Shown here: piece after piece, positions 44,647-53,040 of the stretch
Numbering within the stretch: the stretch's first letter is position 1
Layout: every line of letters begins with the position of its first letter
Origin: Paraburkholderia caballeronis
GTDB taxonomy: Bacteria > Pseudomonadota > Gammaproteobacteria > Burkholderiales > Burkholderiaceae
Direction of reading: 5' to 3'
Length of the DNA: 64,000 nucleotides
Assembly (NCBI RefSeq): GCF_900104845.1
Contig: NZ_FNSR01000001.1
Location: 2,046,001 to 2,110,000 of the forward strand
The notes under the pieces: model-generated
What the model was told of the DNA's origin: nothing
Database searches by the model: none
Seen by the model: only the letters and a program-made list of their open reading frames with translations
Position numbers and translations under genes: made by a program

Positions 44647-46697
44647 CGCTCCTCCCTGCCCGCTGTGCCGGCCACCCGGGTGACCGACGCGTCCACCGCA
44701 CGCGCTTCTCCGCGGCTGACGGTGACGGGATTCATCTCGATCTGGACCACGTCGTCGTTATCGATAAAGCAGCGGGCCAGCCGGTCCAGCAGAGCGACGG
44801 CCGCGTCGAAGCCGGACGCGCCGCGCCGCCCTTCGTGCAGGATCGCGCCGATCGTCGTGCGCTTCAGCGCGCGCGCGAAGGCGGCCGCCGACGCCGGCAG
44901 CGGGACGAACTGGACGTCGCCGAGCGCTTCGGTCCAGATGCCGCCGGAGCCCGTCATCAGCAGCGGCCCGAACACGGGATGCACGAACACGCTCGCGATC
45001 AGTTCGAGACCCGGCCGGAACTGGCTGAGGATCAGCGACGCGCCTTCGCGCCGCAGACGTTCGGCGGCGTCGGCCAGTTCGTCGGCATTGCGGATGTCCA
45101 GCACCACGCCGCCGCTGTCCGAGATATGCGTCTCGGACACGTCCTGCTTGAGCACGACCGGATAACCCAGCGATGCCGCCGCTTGCGCCACGCCATCGGA
45201 CTGCACGGCGGCAAAACGCGCGACCGGCACGCCGTTGCGTTGCAGGAAGGCCATGCTGTCGCCTTCGCTGAGCGTCACGGCATTGCTCCCGGCGTTCGCG
45301 GTCCGCGCTGGCCGGCGCAGCGGTGCTTCGTCGACGCTTGCCGCCCTCATCGCCCGGAAGCAGCGCACCAGCAGATTGGCGCTGCGAAACACCGGGATGC
45401 CGGCCTGGGCCAGAATCCCCGGCGATTCCGCGTCGTAGCTGCCGCCGGTCCACAGCAGCACCAGCGGGCGGCCGATCGCGGGCGTGAGCGCCGCGAGGCT
45501 CTGGCAGGTCGCCCGGTAGTCCGCCGCCGCGGTGATGATCGGCACGATCGTCGTGACGGACGGATCGTCGGACAGAATCCGGATCGTGTGGTCCTGCAAC
45601 GTGGGGTCGACGTAACCCTGGGTCGTCAGATCGACGGGGTTCTGCACCGCGATGAACTCGGGCAGCACCTCGCGCAGCCGTCGTTGCGTGGTCTCGGCGA
45701 GCGGCGCGAAGCGCATGCCCGACAGATCCACCTGGTCGGAGAACAGCACCACGTTGCCGCCGGAGACGGACAGCGCCGCGATGTCGTCGCCGTTCGCCGC
45801 CGTAATGCCCCGCCGCAGCAGGCTCGTACAGCCGACCGCCTCGTCGAGATCGTCCACGAACACGAGGCCGGCGTGCTGCGCACAGTCGCGCGCCACCCGG
45901 TAGTCGCCCGCGAGCGACCCCGTATGCGACTTCGCCATCGCCACGCCGGTCTCGCCCCGGCCGACCTTCAACAGCACCACCGGCTTCACGAGCCCGCGCC
46001 GCTCCACGACCTCGACCAGCTGCGCGACGATCGCATCGCTTTCGATCAGCATCACGACCACACGGGTCTTCGCATCGTCGAAGAAAAACTCCAGCAGGTC
46101 GGCAAACGAGACGCCCGCGGCATTGCCGCTCATCACCAGATAGCTGAGGTCGATGCCGGCCTGCGCCATGAACCACGACGCCGAATACGCAAGGCCGCCG
46201 CTCTGCGAGACGATCGCCACGTCACCGCTGTCCGACTGATGCTCCAGGGTCGGCACGCTCGTCGCGAACAGGCCGTCCACGAGGTTCGCGAAACCCATCG
46301 AGTTCGGTCCGAGAAACGTCATCTCGCCCGCCGCGTCGACCAGTTCCGCCTGCAGCCGGCTGCCCTCCTCGCCCAGCTCGGCGTAACCGGCGGCGATGAT
46401 CGTCGCCGAGCGCACGCCCAGCCGGCGGCAGTCGGCGAGCACTTGCGGCACCTGGTCGGCCGGCAGCGCGATCACGCAATGTTCGACCGGCTCGCCGATC
46501 GCGTCGAGCGACGGGTAGCAGCGCAGGCCGAACAGTTCCTCCGCGCGCGGGTTCACAGGAAAGATCCGGCCGCTGTAGCGCCCGCGCGCCATGGTGGACA
46601 GAATGCGGCCGGAGACTTTCTTGACGGAGGACGACGCGCCGACGATCGCAATCGAGCGGGGACACAGCAGGGTCTGGACAGGGTTCGGATTTTTCAT
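44643..46697 (-). CDS. NDP-forming acyl-CoA synthetase (acetate-CoA ligase family)
   Basis: 684 residues from ATG 46697; a GTG at 46712 would add five residues and leave six bases to the dehydrogenase stop. Domain order is CoA-binding Rossmann (SIAIVGASSS near the start), two succinyl-CoA ligase-like domains with the phosphohistidine in KSHTGSLAGD near residue 260, and a C-terminal ATP-grasp domain (VLKQDVSETHISDSGGV). It joins an acid to CoA at the cost of one ATP or GTP phosphate bond. It provides an activation step alternative to the CaiB transferase of Region C. Confidence 0.9.
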   Translation of the reverse strand: MKNPNPVQTLLCPRSIAIVGASSSVKKVSGRILSTMARGRYSGRIFPVNPRAEELFGLRCYPSLDAIGEPVEHCVIALPADQVPQVLADCRRLGVRSATIIAAGYAELGEEGSRLQAELVDAAGEMTFLGPNSMGFANLVDGLFATSVPTLEHQSDSGDVAIVSQSGGLAYSASWFMAQAGIDLSYLVMSGNAAGVSFADLLEFFFDDAKTRVVVMLIESDAIVAQLVEVVERRGLVKPVVLLKVGRGETGVAMAKSHTGSLAGDYRVARDCAQHAGLVFVDDLDEAVGCTSLLRRGITAANGDDIAALSVSGGNVVLFSDQVDLSGMRFAPLAETTQRRLREVLPEFIAVQNPVDLTTQGYVDPTLQDHTIRILSDDPSVTTIVPIITAAADYRATCQSLAALTPAIGRPLVLLWTGGSYDAESPGILAQAGIPVFRSANLLVRCFRAMRAASVDEAPLRRPARTANAGSNAVTLSEGDSMAFLQRNGVPVARFAAVQSDGVAQAAASLGYPVVLKQDVSETHISDSGGVVLDIRNADELADAAERLRREGASLILSQFRPGLELIASVFVHPVFGPLLMTGSGGIWTEALGDVQFVPLPASAAAFARALKRTTIGAILHEGRRGASGFDAAVALLDRLARCFIDNDDVVQIEMNPVTVSRGEARAVDASVTRVAGTAGREER

Positions 46698-46718
46698 GGT
46701 GGATTCGGTCACGGCCGG

Positions 46719-47861
46719 TTAACCGAGAAGGTTTCTGGCGATCTGGAGGCGGTGCATTTCCGACGTGCCTTCGCCGATCCGGAACGCCCGCGCGTCGCGA
46801 TACATCCGCTCGACCGGCAGGTCGCACACGTAACCCGCGCCGCCGAAGATCTGCACGACCCGGTCCGCGACCCGGCCGACCATTTCGCTGCCGTACAGCT
46901 TCGAGCGCGACGCCGCGATCCGCACGAGCCGGTCGCCGTTGTCGGCCAGCGTGGCCGCGTGATAGGTCAGCAGACGCGCGGCCTGCAATTCCACTTCCGA
47001 ATCCGCGAGCATGAACTGGATCGCCTGGTGCTCGCCGATCGGCTTGCCGAACGTGACGCGCTGCGTCGCGTAATCGACGGCCAGTTCGAGCAGTTCGGCC
47101 GCCATCCCGACATAGCGGCCCGAGTACTGGATGCGGGTCGAGTTGATCGTCGCCATGATGCAGTCGAAGCCTTCGCCGACCTTGCCCAGCACGTGCGCGT
47201 CGCTCGCCTCGTAGTCGTCGAGCGAGAACACGCTGAGCGAGCTGCCGTGCCAGCCCATCTTCTTCAGCGTGCGCAGGTAGTGGAACGCCGGGCTCTTGCA
47301 GTCGACGATGAACATCGTGTAACGCGAGCGCAACGGCGCGTCCGGGTCCGTCACGGCGAGCAGGATCACGTAGTCCGCCGTCTTCGCGCTCGAAATGAAC
47401 TGCTTGGTGCCGTTCAAAATCCATTTGTCTCCGTCGCGCCGCGCACGCGTCGCGACCCGGCCGAAATCGGAGCCGGCGTCGGGTTCCGTGATCGCATAGG
47501 CCAGCAGCTTGTCGGCCTTCAGGATCGGATCGAGGAACCACTCGCGCTGCTCGGGGTTCACGAACCGCAGGCTGCCCGGCAGATAACCGAGCGTGGCGGC
47601 GAGCGGAATCGTCGTGCGCCCGAGTTCTTCGCCGATCACGGCCTGCGCCAGCGCGCCCAGGCCGCCGCCGCCCAGCGCCTCGGGCAGGTTGTGCCCATAC
47701 AGGCCGAGTTCGACGGACAGCTTGCGCAATTGCCGGTCGACCGCCGGGTCGACTTCGTCCGCTTCGTCGACCTGACGTTCGAGCGGTCTCAGGTTTCGAT
47801 CGACAAACTGCTTGACGGTTTGCCGGATCATCTCCAGTTCGTGAGGCAACGTGAAATCCAT
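46719..47861 (-). CDS. Acyl-CoA dehydrogenase
   Basis: 380 residues, normal length. FAD-site segments AYAITEPDAGSD, the KWILNGTKQFIS strand, and the C-terminal QIFGGAGYVCDLPVERMYRDARAFRIGEGTSEMHRLQIARNLLG are all present; the catalytic base is probably the Glu of GEGTSE. It makes an alpha,beta-double bond in an acyl-CoA and passes electrons to ETF. EtfAB at 28056-29748 is the only ETF here. Short acidic N-terminal half and many polar contacts suggest a functionalised rather than a fatty acyl substrate, but this is weak. Confidence 0.93.
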   Translation of the reverse strand: MDFTLPHELEMIRQTVKQFVDRNLRPLERQVDEADEVDPAVDRQLRKLSVELGLYGHNLPEALGGGGLGALAQAVIGEELGRTTIPLAATLGYLPGSLRFVNPEQREWFLDPILKADKLLAYAITEPDAGSDFGRVATRARRDGDKWILNGTKQFISSAKTADYVILLAVTDPDAPLRSRYTMFIVDCKSPAFHYLRTLKKMGWHGSSLSVFSLDDYEASDAHVLGKVGEGFDCIMATINSTRIQYSGRYVGMAAELLELAVDYATQRVTFGKPIGEHQAIQFMLADSEVELQAARLLTYHAATLADNGDRLVRIAASRSKLYGSEMVGRVADRVVQIFGGAGYVCDLPVERMYRDARAFRIGEGTSEMHRLQIARNLLG

Positions 47862-47942
47862 ACGACCCTTTGGTTTGCAGATGAAGGAGCCCGCCGACGC
47901 GGGCGCGCCGGTCCGGGCAGCGTTGAGGTTTTTGCTGGCTTT

Positions 47943-48716
47943 CTAGCGATGTTTTTTCGGTTCCGGCGCGACGTAGGGAATGCTGTCCCGCGCCGCCTTG
48001 CGCAACGCGCGCACGGAATCGGTCTGCTGCTCTTCCTGTACGTGGGCGAGCAGCCCGCCCGCACGCGAGATGACCGCGAGGCCGCGCATGATGTCCGGCT
48101 CGAAGCCCATTTCGAGAAGCAGTGCGCCGATCATGCCGGTGGCGTTGATCGTCAAATGCTTCTGGTAGATGCGATCGACCACGGCCGACAGGGTCAGCAG
48201 GAATTCGACGTAACGGCCGGCGAGGCCGGATTCGCGCGCGATGTCGAGCAGCCGCGGCGTGCGCGGATCGTCGGGCTTGTGATGCGGGTGTCCGAAGCCG
48301 GGCACCGGCGCGCGGCGCTCGCGGTAGTCGCGGACGAGCCGCTCGCAGTAGTCGGCGGCCGGCTCGCCCGACGCCACGCCGAGCTTCAGCAGTCTGGCGC
48401 AGTCCTCCATCGTGCCGGCGAACACGTTGCCGACCGTCACGAGCCCGGCGGTCATCGCAACCTGCACTTCGGACGGCACGCTGTGCGCGGCCAGCCGCGC
48501 GATGAGCGCCGACGGCGTGAGGCCGTGCTCCATCAGCGTCACCAGCACGGCGTCGAGCGCCTTCGTTTCGGCCGGCGTCGGGAAACGGTCGCGCAGCAGA
48601 AAGAAAACCATCTCGGTATAACTATGCTTGCCGATCAACTCGTCAACGAGGTCGTAGCCCCGGATTTCGATCCGGTCGATCAGCACGTTGGCGATGTGGG
48701 TTTGCGCGTCGGACAT
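47943..48716 (-). CDS. Citrate-synthase-family protein lacking key catalytic residues
   Basis: 257 residues, homologous over its length to the 273-residue protein at 25957. PGFGHPHHK keeps one catalytic His (His143), but the first His is Phe99 (NVFAGTMED in place of VHGGAGE) and the Asp position reads TINATG. With two of three catalytic residues replaced, it probably does not perform normal citrate synthase or citryl-CoA lyase chemistry. It could be a binding subunit or use another mechanism. First gene of the minus-strand acyl-CoA operon, 81 bp before the dehydrogenase. Confidence 0.82.
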   Translation of the reverse strand: MSDAQTHIANVLIDRIEIRGYDLVDELIGKHSYTEMVFFLLRDRFPTPAETKALDAVLVTLMEHGLTPSALIARLAAHSVPSEVQVAMTAGLVTVGNVFAGTMEDCARLLKLGVASGEPAADYCERLVRDYRERRAPVPGFGHPHHKPDDPRTPRLLDIARESGLAGRYVEFLLTLSAVVDRIYQKHLTINATGMIGALLLEMGFEPDIMRGLAVISRAGGLLAHVQEEQQTDSVRALRKAARDSIPYVAPEPKKHR

Positions 48717-49138
48717 GGTGTAAAAAGGCTGGACGTGAAGGTCTGCGGAAGACCGCAGCGGGAATGGGCCGGATGCGGTGCCCTGGGAAGGATGTCTCGT
48801 TCGTCGTAATTTGAATCGAGTGTAAGCAGCGCCGGCAGCGCCGGAAAGCGGCTGCCGATCAATTCAGCTGTGACAACAAATCAACGGGAGTTGGGGCGTT
48901 TCCCGCGGCCGGCATGGGCTGGCGTGGCCGCATTGACGGTTGATCTTGCGAGATCCTTTCCGGGGACCACCGGATGTCGCCTGCCGGGAGCAAGGCTCCA
49001 CGGATTCAGTCGCGCCGCAACATGCGCGATGGCGTCGAACGGCCACGCACGAGCCGCTGGATCGGCTATCTAAAACGGCTCATTGCAGATAGATTGCGAT
49101 CACCATATAATTGACCTATCGAATCGGCGGAGAGCTTC
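48717..49138. other. Divergent regulatory region
   Basis: 422 bp between the minus-strand citrate-synthase-like gene and tetR. It must contain the promoter of the acyl-CoA operon, for which I see no clear hexamers, and the tetR promoter described at 49066-49111. GCCGGCAGCGCCGG-type repeats near 48831 are simple GC-rich sequence. No gene is apparent. Confidence 0.4.
49066..49111 (+). promoter_or_regulatory. tetR promoter with inverted repeat CTATCT-N15-AGATAG
   Basis: TTGCAG (49083-49088) and a consensus TATAAT (49106-49111) are 17 bp apart, 28 bp before the tetR start. The inverted repeat CTATCT (49066-49071) / AGATAG (49087-49092) overlaps the -35, a layout common for TetR self-repression. 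That this is the TetR operator is inference. Confidence 0.55.
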
Positions 49139-49735
49139 ATGAGGGTCAGTCGCGCGCAGGCGGAAGAGAATCGGCAGGCGGTCATCGAGTCGGCCGGCCA
49201 GTTATTCCGTCAACATGGTTTCGACGGGGTCGGCTTGAACGATCTGATGGGGGCTGTGGGCCTCACCCAGGGCGGGTTCTACAAACAGTTCAAGTCGAAA
49301 GACGACCTGGCGGTTCAGGCCTGCGACCGCGTTCTGGCGGTCAGCGCGGAACGATTGACCCGCATGGTCGACGACAGCGGCGATGATCCGCTGGCCGCCA
49401 TAGTCAGCCAGTATCTGTCGTGCACCCATCGCGACCGGATCGGTGAAGGCTGCATCTTCCCCGCACTCGGCACCGATGCCGCACGGCATAGTCCGGAATT
49501 GATCCGAAGTTTCGAAGCCGGCATCCGGTCGTATCTGAAGGTCCTCGACCGTGCCGCGGAGGCTTCGTCCCCGGACAGGCCAGAGAAGGACCCCACCGTC
49601 GTGCTCTCGACGATGGTGGGCGCCCTTTTGTTGTCCCGCCTCGTCGAAGACGAAGCGCTTTCCCGCCGGATACTCGATGCGGCGACGCGCAGCCTTATCG
49701 GGGGCAATGACAGTCCCGAAGCGGACGCCCGTTAA
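49139..49735 (+). CDS. TetR-family transcriptional regulator
   Basis: 198 residues. The N-terminal HTH (AGQLFRQHGFDGVGLNDLMGAVGLTQGGFYKQFKSKDDL) is standard TetR; the ligand domain has CIFPALGTDAARHSPELI, seen in TetR proteins controlling electrophile or quinone response oxidoreductases (NemR/YcdC-like). GGAGAG precedes the ATG. It stands ahead of an aldo-keto reductase and an NmrA-like reductase on the same strand, which it probably represses. Confidence 0.92.
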   Translation: MRVSRAQAEENRQAVIESAGQLFRQHGFDGVGLNDLMGAVGLTQGGFYKQFKSKDDLAVQACDRVLAVSAERLTRMVDDSGDDPLAAIVSQYLSCTHRDRIGEGCIFPALGTDAARHSPELIRSFEAGIRSYLKVLDRAAEASSPDRPEKDPTVVLSTMVGALLLSRLVEDEALSRRILDAATRSLIGGNDSPEADAR

Positions 49736-49873
49736 CTCTCGGGGCTGACTGCTCGGCCCAGGAAATACGGCCCAATACAGGTTCGCCATTCTTGACGGCG
49801 TGCCGCACGCCGGCCCATCGACGCGCTCGAATTCGCGTCGAGCCTCTATCCTTTATAGTAAGGAATGCCACTC

Positions 49874-50920
49874 ATGCGTTATAGACTTTTCGGAAAACAT
49901 ACCGGCCTCCGGGTATCGGAGCTGGTGCTGGGCGCGGGCAGTTTCGGCACGCGCTGGGGCCATGGCGCCGAACCCGACGAGGCCCGTCGCATCTTCGACG
50001 CCTACGCGGATGCCGGCGGCAACTTCATCGACACGGCCAACGGCTACCAGTTTGGTCAGTCGGAAGAAATCCTGGGCGAACTGCTGGCCGGTCGGCGCGA
50101 CGAGTTTGTCCTGGCCACGAAATTCACGATGCGGACGGACAACACCTCCGGGCTTCTCGTCACGGGGAATAGCCGCAAGGCAATGGTTGCGTCGGTGGAG
50201 GCGAGCTTGAAGCGGCTCAAGACCGACCGGATCGATCTCTACTGGGCGCACGTGTCCGATGGCGTCACGCCCGTCGAAGAGATCGTGCGCGGTTTCGACG
50301 ATCTCGTCCGGGCCGGAAAGATTCTGTATGCCGGGCTGTCCGATTTCCCGGCGTGGCGGGTAGCGCGAGCCGCGACGATCGCCGAGCTGCGCGGCGCGGC
50401 GCCCATCGCGGGGCTTCAGGTCGAGCACAGTCTCGTCGAACGCAGCACCGAACAGGAACTGCTCCCGGCCGGCCACGCGCTCGGCCTCGGTGTCGTCGCG
50501 TGGTCGCCGCTGGGCGGCGGCATGCTGACCGGCAAATATCGTCACGGTGAAAAAGGCCGCGCGGAAGGTTTCGGCGGCAGGGTGTTTCAGGCCGAAAACT
50601 CGCCGCAGCGCACGGCCGTCCTCGACACGCTGATCGCCATCGCGCAGGATGCCGGCGTCACGCCGGGCGAAATCGCCATCGCATGGGTCGCGGCCAAGGG
50701 TTCGCTTCCGATCATCGGGCCGCGCACACTGGCGCAACTCGAAAACAATCTCGCTGCCGCGAACGTGACACTGTCGCCACAACAGATTGCACGTCTCGAC
50801 GAAGTGAGCGCGATCCCGTTTGGCTTTCCCTACACCGTCATCAACGATCCTGAAACCCGCCAGTTGTACACGGGCGGCAAAGCCGATCAGTTCGACGCCC
50901 CTTCCAGAATCGTTGCTTGA
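49874..50920 (+). CDS. Aldo/keto reductase
   Basis: 348 residues from ATG 49874: AAGGA ends nine bases before it, whereas ATG 49865 abuts that site. TIM-barrel enzyme with the tetrad Asp53 (FIDTAN), Tyr58, Lys83 (ATKF) and His126 (WAHVSD), and the NADPH-site segment LPIIGPRTLAQLENNL near residue 280. It belongs to the YhdN/Tas-like group that reduces aldehydes and ketones. Twelve bp separate it from the next reductase. TATAGT at 49854 could be a local -10. Confidence 0.92.
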   Translation: MRYRLFGKHTGLRVSELVLGAGSFGTRWGHGAEPDEARRIFDAYADAGGNFIDTANGYQFGQSEEILGELLAGRRDEFVLATKFTMRTDNTSGLLVTGNSRKAMVASVEASLKRLKTDRIDLYWAHVSDGVTPVEEIVRGFDDLVRAGKILYAGLSDFPAWRVARAATIAELRGAAPIAGLQVEHSLVERSTEQELLPAGHALGLGVVAWSPLGGGMLTGKYRHGEKGRAEGFGGRVFQAENSPQRTAVLDTLIAIAQDAGVTPGEIAIAWVAAKGSLPIIGPRTLAQLENNLAAANVTLSPQQIARLDEVSAIPFGFPYTVINDPETRQLYTGGKADQFDAPSRIVA

Positions 50921-50931
50921 GGAGCGATGCA

Positions 50932-51795
50932 ATGACCAGAATTCTCGTTACCGGCGCGACCGGCGGCCTGGGCAGCCAGGTGGTCGAATTCCTGCTCGAT
51001 CGTGTTCCCGCCCGCGATATCGTCGCGCTGGCTCGCGATCCCGCAAGGCTGCCGTCGTTCGCGGCACGAGGCGTAGAGATCCGGACCGGGGACTATCTGG
51101 ACCCCGCGTCGCTTGAGCGCGCCTTCGCGGGCGTGGACAAATTGCTGCTCGTATCGGCCCGAGCCTTCACCGATGCCTTTACGCAGCATGCGAACGTGGT
51201 CGAGGCGGCAAAGCGGGTCGGCGTGCGCCATCTGCACTATGTCTCGCTCCAGAAAGCCGAAGGCAGCACGTTCGAAATCCCGGCGGTGACGCAATGGGAG
51301 CGGGAAACCGAGGCGCTGTTGCAGACCTCGGGGCTCGATGTGACGATCCTGCGCAACACGATGTATTTCGACACCCTGCCTTTCGGCAAGAGCGTGACCG
51401 AAGCCGGCATCCGGGTGCCCGCCGGCCGGGGCCGCGGAGCCTTTGCCAGCCGGCGCGACCTTGCGGAAGGCGCCGCCGCTGCGTTGTGCGGCGACGGTCA
51501 TGAAGGCAAGCGCTATACGCTCGGTGGTAGCGAAGCCGTCGATATGGCCGATATCGCGGCGGCGATGTCCGAAGCGGGCGGACAAGCGATCGACTATCGC
51601 GAAGTGCCGGTCGCCGAATTCATCGAGGCGCGCATCGAGGAAGGATTTCCCGAACCGGTGGCCGAGTTTGCCGCCGCCTGGTTTCAGGCCATCGCGGCGG
51701 GTGAATTTTCCGAGGTCACGGGAGACCTGGAGCGTCTTATCGGGCGTCCGCCTCAATCGGCGCGAGATTTCTATCGTGCCTCGCATCGCGCCTGA
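50932..51795 (+). CDS. NmrA-like NAD(P)H-binding reductase (QOR2 type)
   Basis: 287 residues from ATG 50932 with GGAG upstream. Nucleotide motif TGATGGLGSQ at the start, LARDPARLPSFAARGVEIRTGDYLDPASLERAF for cofactor choice, and the extended-SDR segment TSGLDVTILRNTMYFDTLPF. No YxxxK motif, as expected for NmrA/QOR2-like proteins, which reduce quinones or sense redox state. Together with the aldo/keto reductase and tetR it makes a small detoxification cassette. Confidence 0.9.
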   Translation: MTRILVTGATGGLGSQVVEFLLDRVPARDIVALARDPARLPSFAARGVEIRTGDYLDPASLERAFAGVDKLLLVSARAFTDAFTQHANVVEAAKRVGVRHLHYVSLQKAEGSTFEIPAVTQWERETEALLQTSGLDVTILRNTMYFDTLPFGKSVTEAGIRVPAGRGRGAFASRRDLAEGAAAALCGDGHEGKRYTLGGSEAVDMADIAAAMSEAGGQAIDYREVPVAEFIEARIEEGFPEPVAEFAAAWFQAIAAGEFSEVTGDLERLIGRPPQSARDFYRASHRA

Positions 51796-51959
51796 TCGGC
51801 GTTCAATGTGCCGATCACGGCGAGCATAACCATGATCGGCACACGTCTCGATGTTCTGGTCGTCTCGCGGCCGGCGCAACAGCGCAGCAGAGCATTTCGG
51901 CTGGTTCTCCGGCTTCGAGCGGCATGTCCCAGGATGCCCTCGTCTGCGCCCCGGCAGCA

Positions 51960-52154
51960 TCAGCCGCTTTTACGTCCCGACCCAAAGCGCACCGCTACCC
52001 AAACAGGCATAACGAGGGCGATCCACGCCGCCACATGCCAGATCCCGCTACCCAGCAGCGCCGACAACAGCCCAAAGACCGTCGTCGCCGCCAGAACGAG
52101 CGGAATACGCCATACCCGGTAAAACGCCGCAGCCCGATCTGTCCGCGCTCGCAT
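51960..52154 (-). CDS. Small two-helix membrane protein
   Basis: 64 residues: a basic N-terminus, then two hydrophobic helices (about 17-33 and 38-55) joined by a short loop with GSGIWHV, and a basic tail. The pattern is that of small inner-membrane proteins often encoded next to PepSY or TonB-receptor genes in proteobacteria. Here it lies about 0.9 kb beyond the PepSY gene on the same strand, separated from it by an AT-rich insert. Function unknown. Confidence 0.6.
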   Translation of the reverse strand: MRARTDRAAAFYRVWRIPLVLAATTVFGLLSALLGSGIWHVAAWIALVMPVWVAVRFGSGRKSG

Positions 52155-52526
52155 TCGTCAATTTTTGCTGAAAAATAAAATTGTATAGCGGTTATCCTGA
52201 TTTCATTGGATTTTCTCGCGTACCTTTCGTTCTTCCAGCGAAATTTGTATAGCCATCACATTGATTTTAAATGATAAAAGTAAGAAAAGACCATGCGCTT
52301 TTGTAGGATCTGTCGCTTGCCGGGAATTTCTCACATGTCGGAAAGTTGCCCAGCGCCCATTCCAGATCAAAGGTGAATGGAAAAATGGGGGGCAAAATAA
52401 AACATTTTGCTTCGCGGCTACGCCAGCGTGGGTTCGCTCTGTTTTCGACGGAGGGCCGCGCACGCACGGGGTATCCCGAATTGGGCATGCGTGCCGGACG
52501 GTGAGTCCGTCGCAGACTATTCCGTC
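52155..52526. other. AT-rich DNA with direct repeat TTGTATAGC
   Basis: 372 bp with much lower GC than the surroundings. TTGTATAGC occurs at 52182-52190 and 52246-52254, each followed after about seven bases by TGATTT. No tRNA or convincing gene is seen. Probably the left part of a small horizontally acquired insert that extends to about 53040. Confidence 0.5.
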
Positions 52527-52895
52527 ATGGACCCTATCAAGAAATTTAGCTCGTTCCACGATTGGTATTTAACGGGAATTTCTACGGACCTTGATGCAGG
52601 CGTCGTTGAACTTGCATTGATGTTCGACAACAAGAAGGACCGTGCTCGCGCCCGGTTCCAAGGTGCGACGCGCTGCCTTGTGACGGATTTTCTCATTCAA
52701 AACATCATCTACGACTTGAAAGTGCTCACTGATTTTGAGTCATCTGATTACAAACTCGCTCTCGATGCGCTCGAAAAGTCGTATTTCGGGAAAGAAAACC
52801 GACCTAATAAGGCCATCGCATCCGTAAGAGCCACAATAGGCGCTGAGTTGCTTATTGAATTCGATACAGTGAATATTGTCGTTGACCCGCAGTGA
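52527..52895 (+). CDS. Orphan hypothetical protein in an AT-rich insert
   Basis: 122 residues from ATG 52527; the open frame extends upstream to 52407, but that part reads as low-complexity Arg/Ala and is unlikely. Codon use is AT-richer than its neighbours. The sequence is acidic at its end (IEFDTVNIVVD), starts MDPIKKFSSFHDWYL, and has no membrane segment or recognised motif. Small acidic proteins in such islands are often immunity or antitoxin proteins, but no toxin gene is adjacent. Probably horizontally acquired. Confidence 0.6.
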   Translation: MDPIKKFSSFHDWYLTGISTDLDAGVVELALMFDNKKDRARARFQGATRCLVTDFLIQNIIYDLKVLTDFESSDYKLALDALEKSYFGKENRPNKAIASVRATIGAELLIEFDTVNIVVDPQ

Positions 52896-53040
52896 CGAGC
52901 GCACAGCTTGGCGGCGCTTGCCTACATGGCAATCATGACGCTGTGTGCAGCGAAGTCGGATTTTGACGCGGGAGTCGGCGCGGCACGCGTGCTATACAAG
53001 TTTGTTTTTTTGTACCATACAACTCTATTTTGTCTCAACA

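Noticed and set aside
44835..48809. A 1324-codon open frame on the plus strand across the acyl-CoA operon
   Set aside because: It is antisense to five well-recognised genes, is rich in Arg, His, Asp and Gln as expected from the reverse of GC3-biased codons, and shows no domain. It exists because stops are rare in this GC-rich frame.
52203..52559. A 118-codon minus-strand open frame in the AT-rich insert
   Set aside because: No ribosome site, unlikely composition in its first half and overlap with the start of the 52527 gene; I treat it as non-coding.
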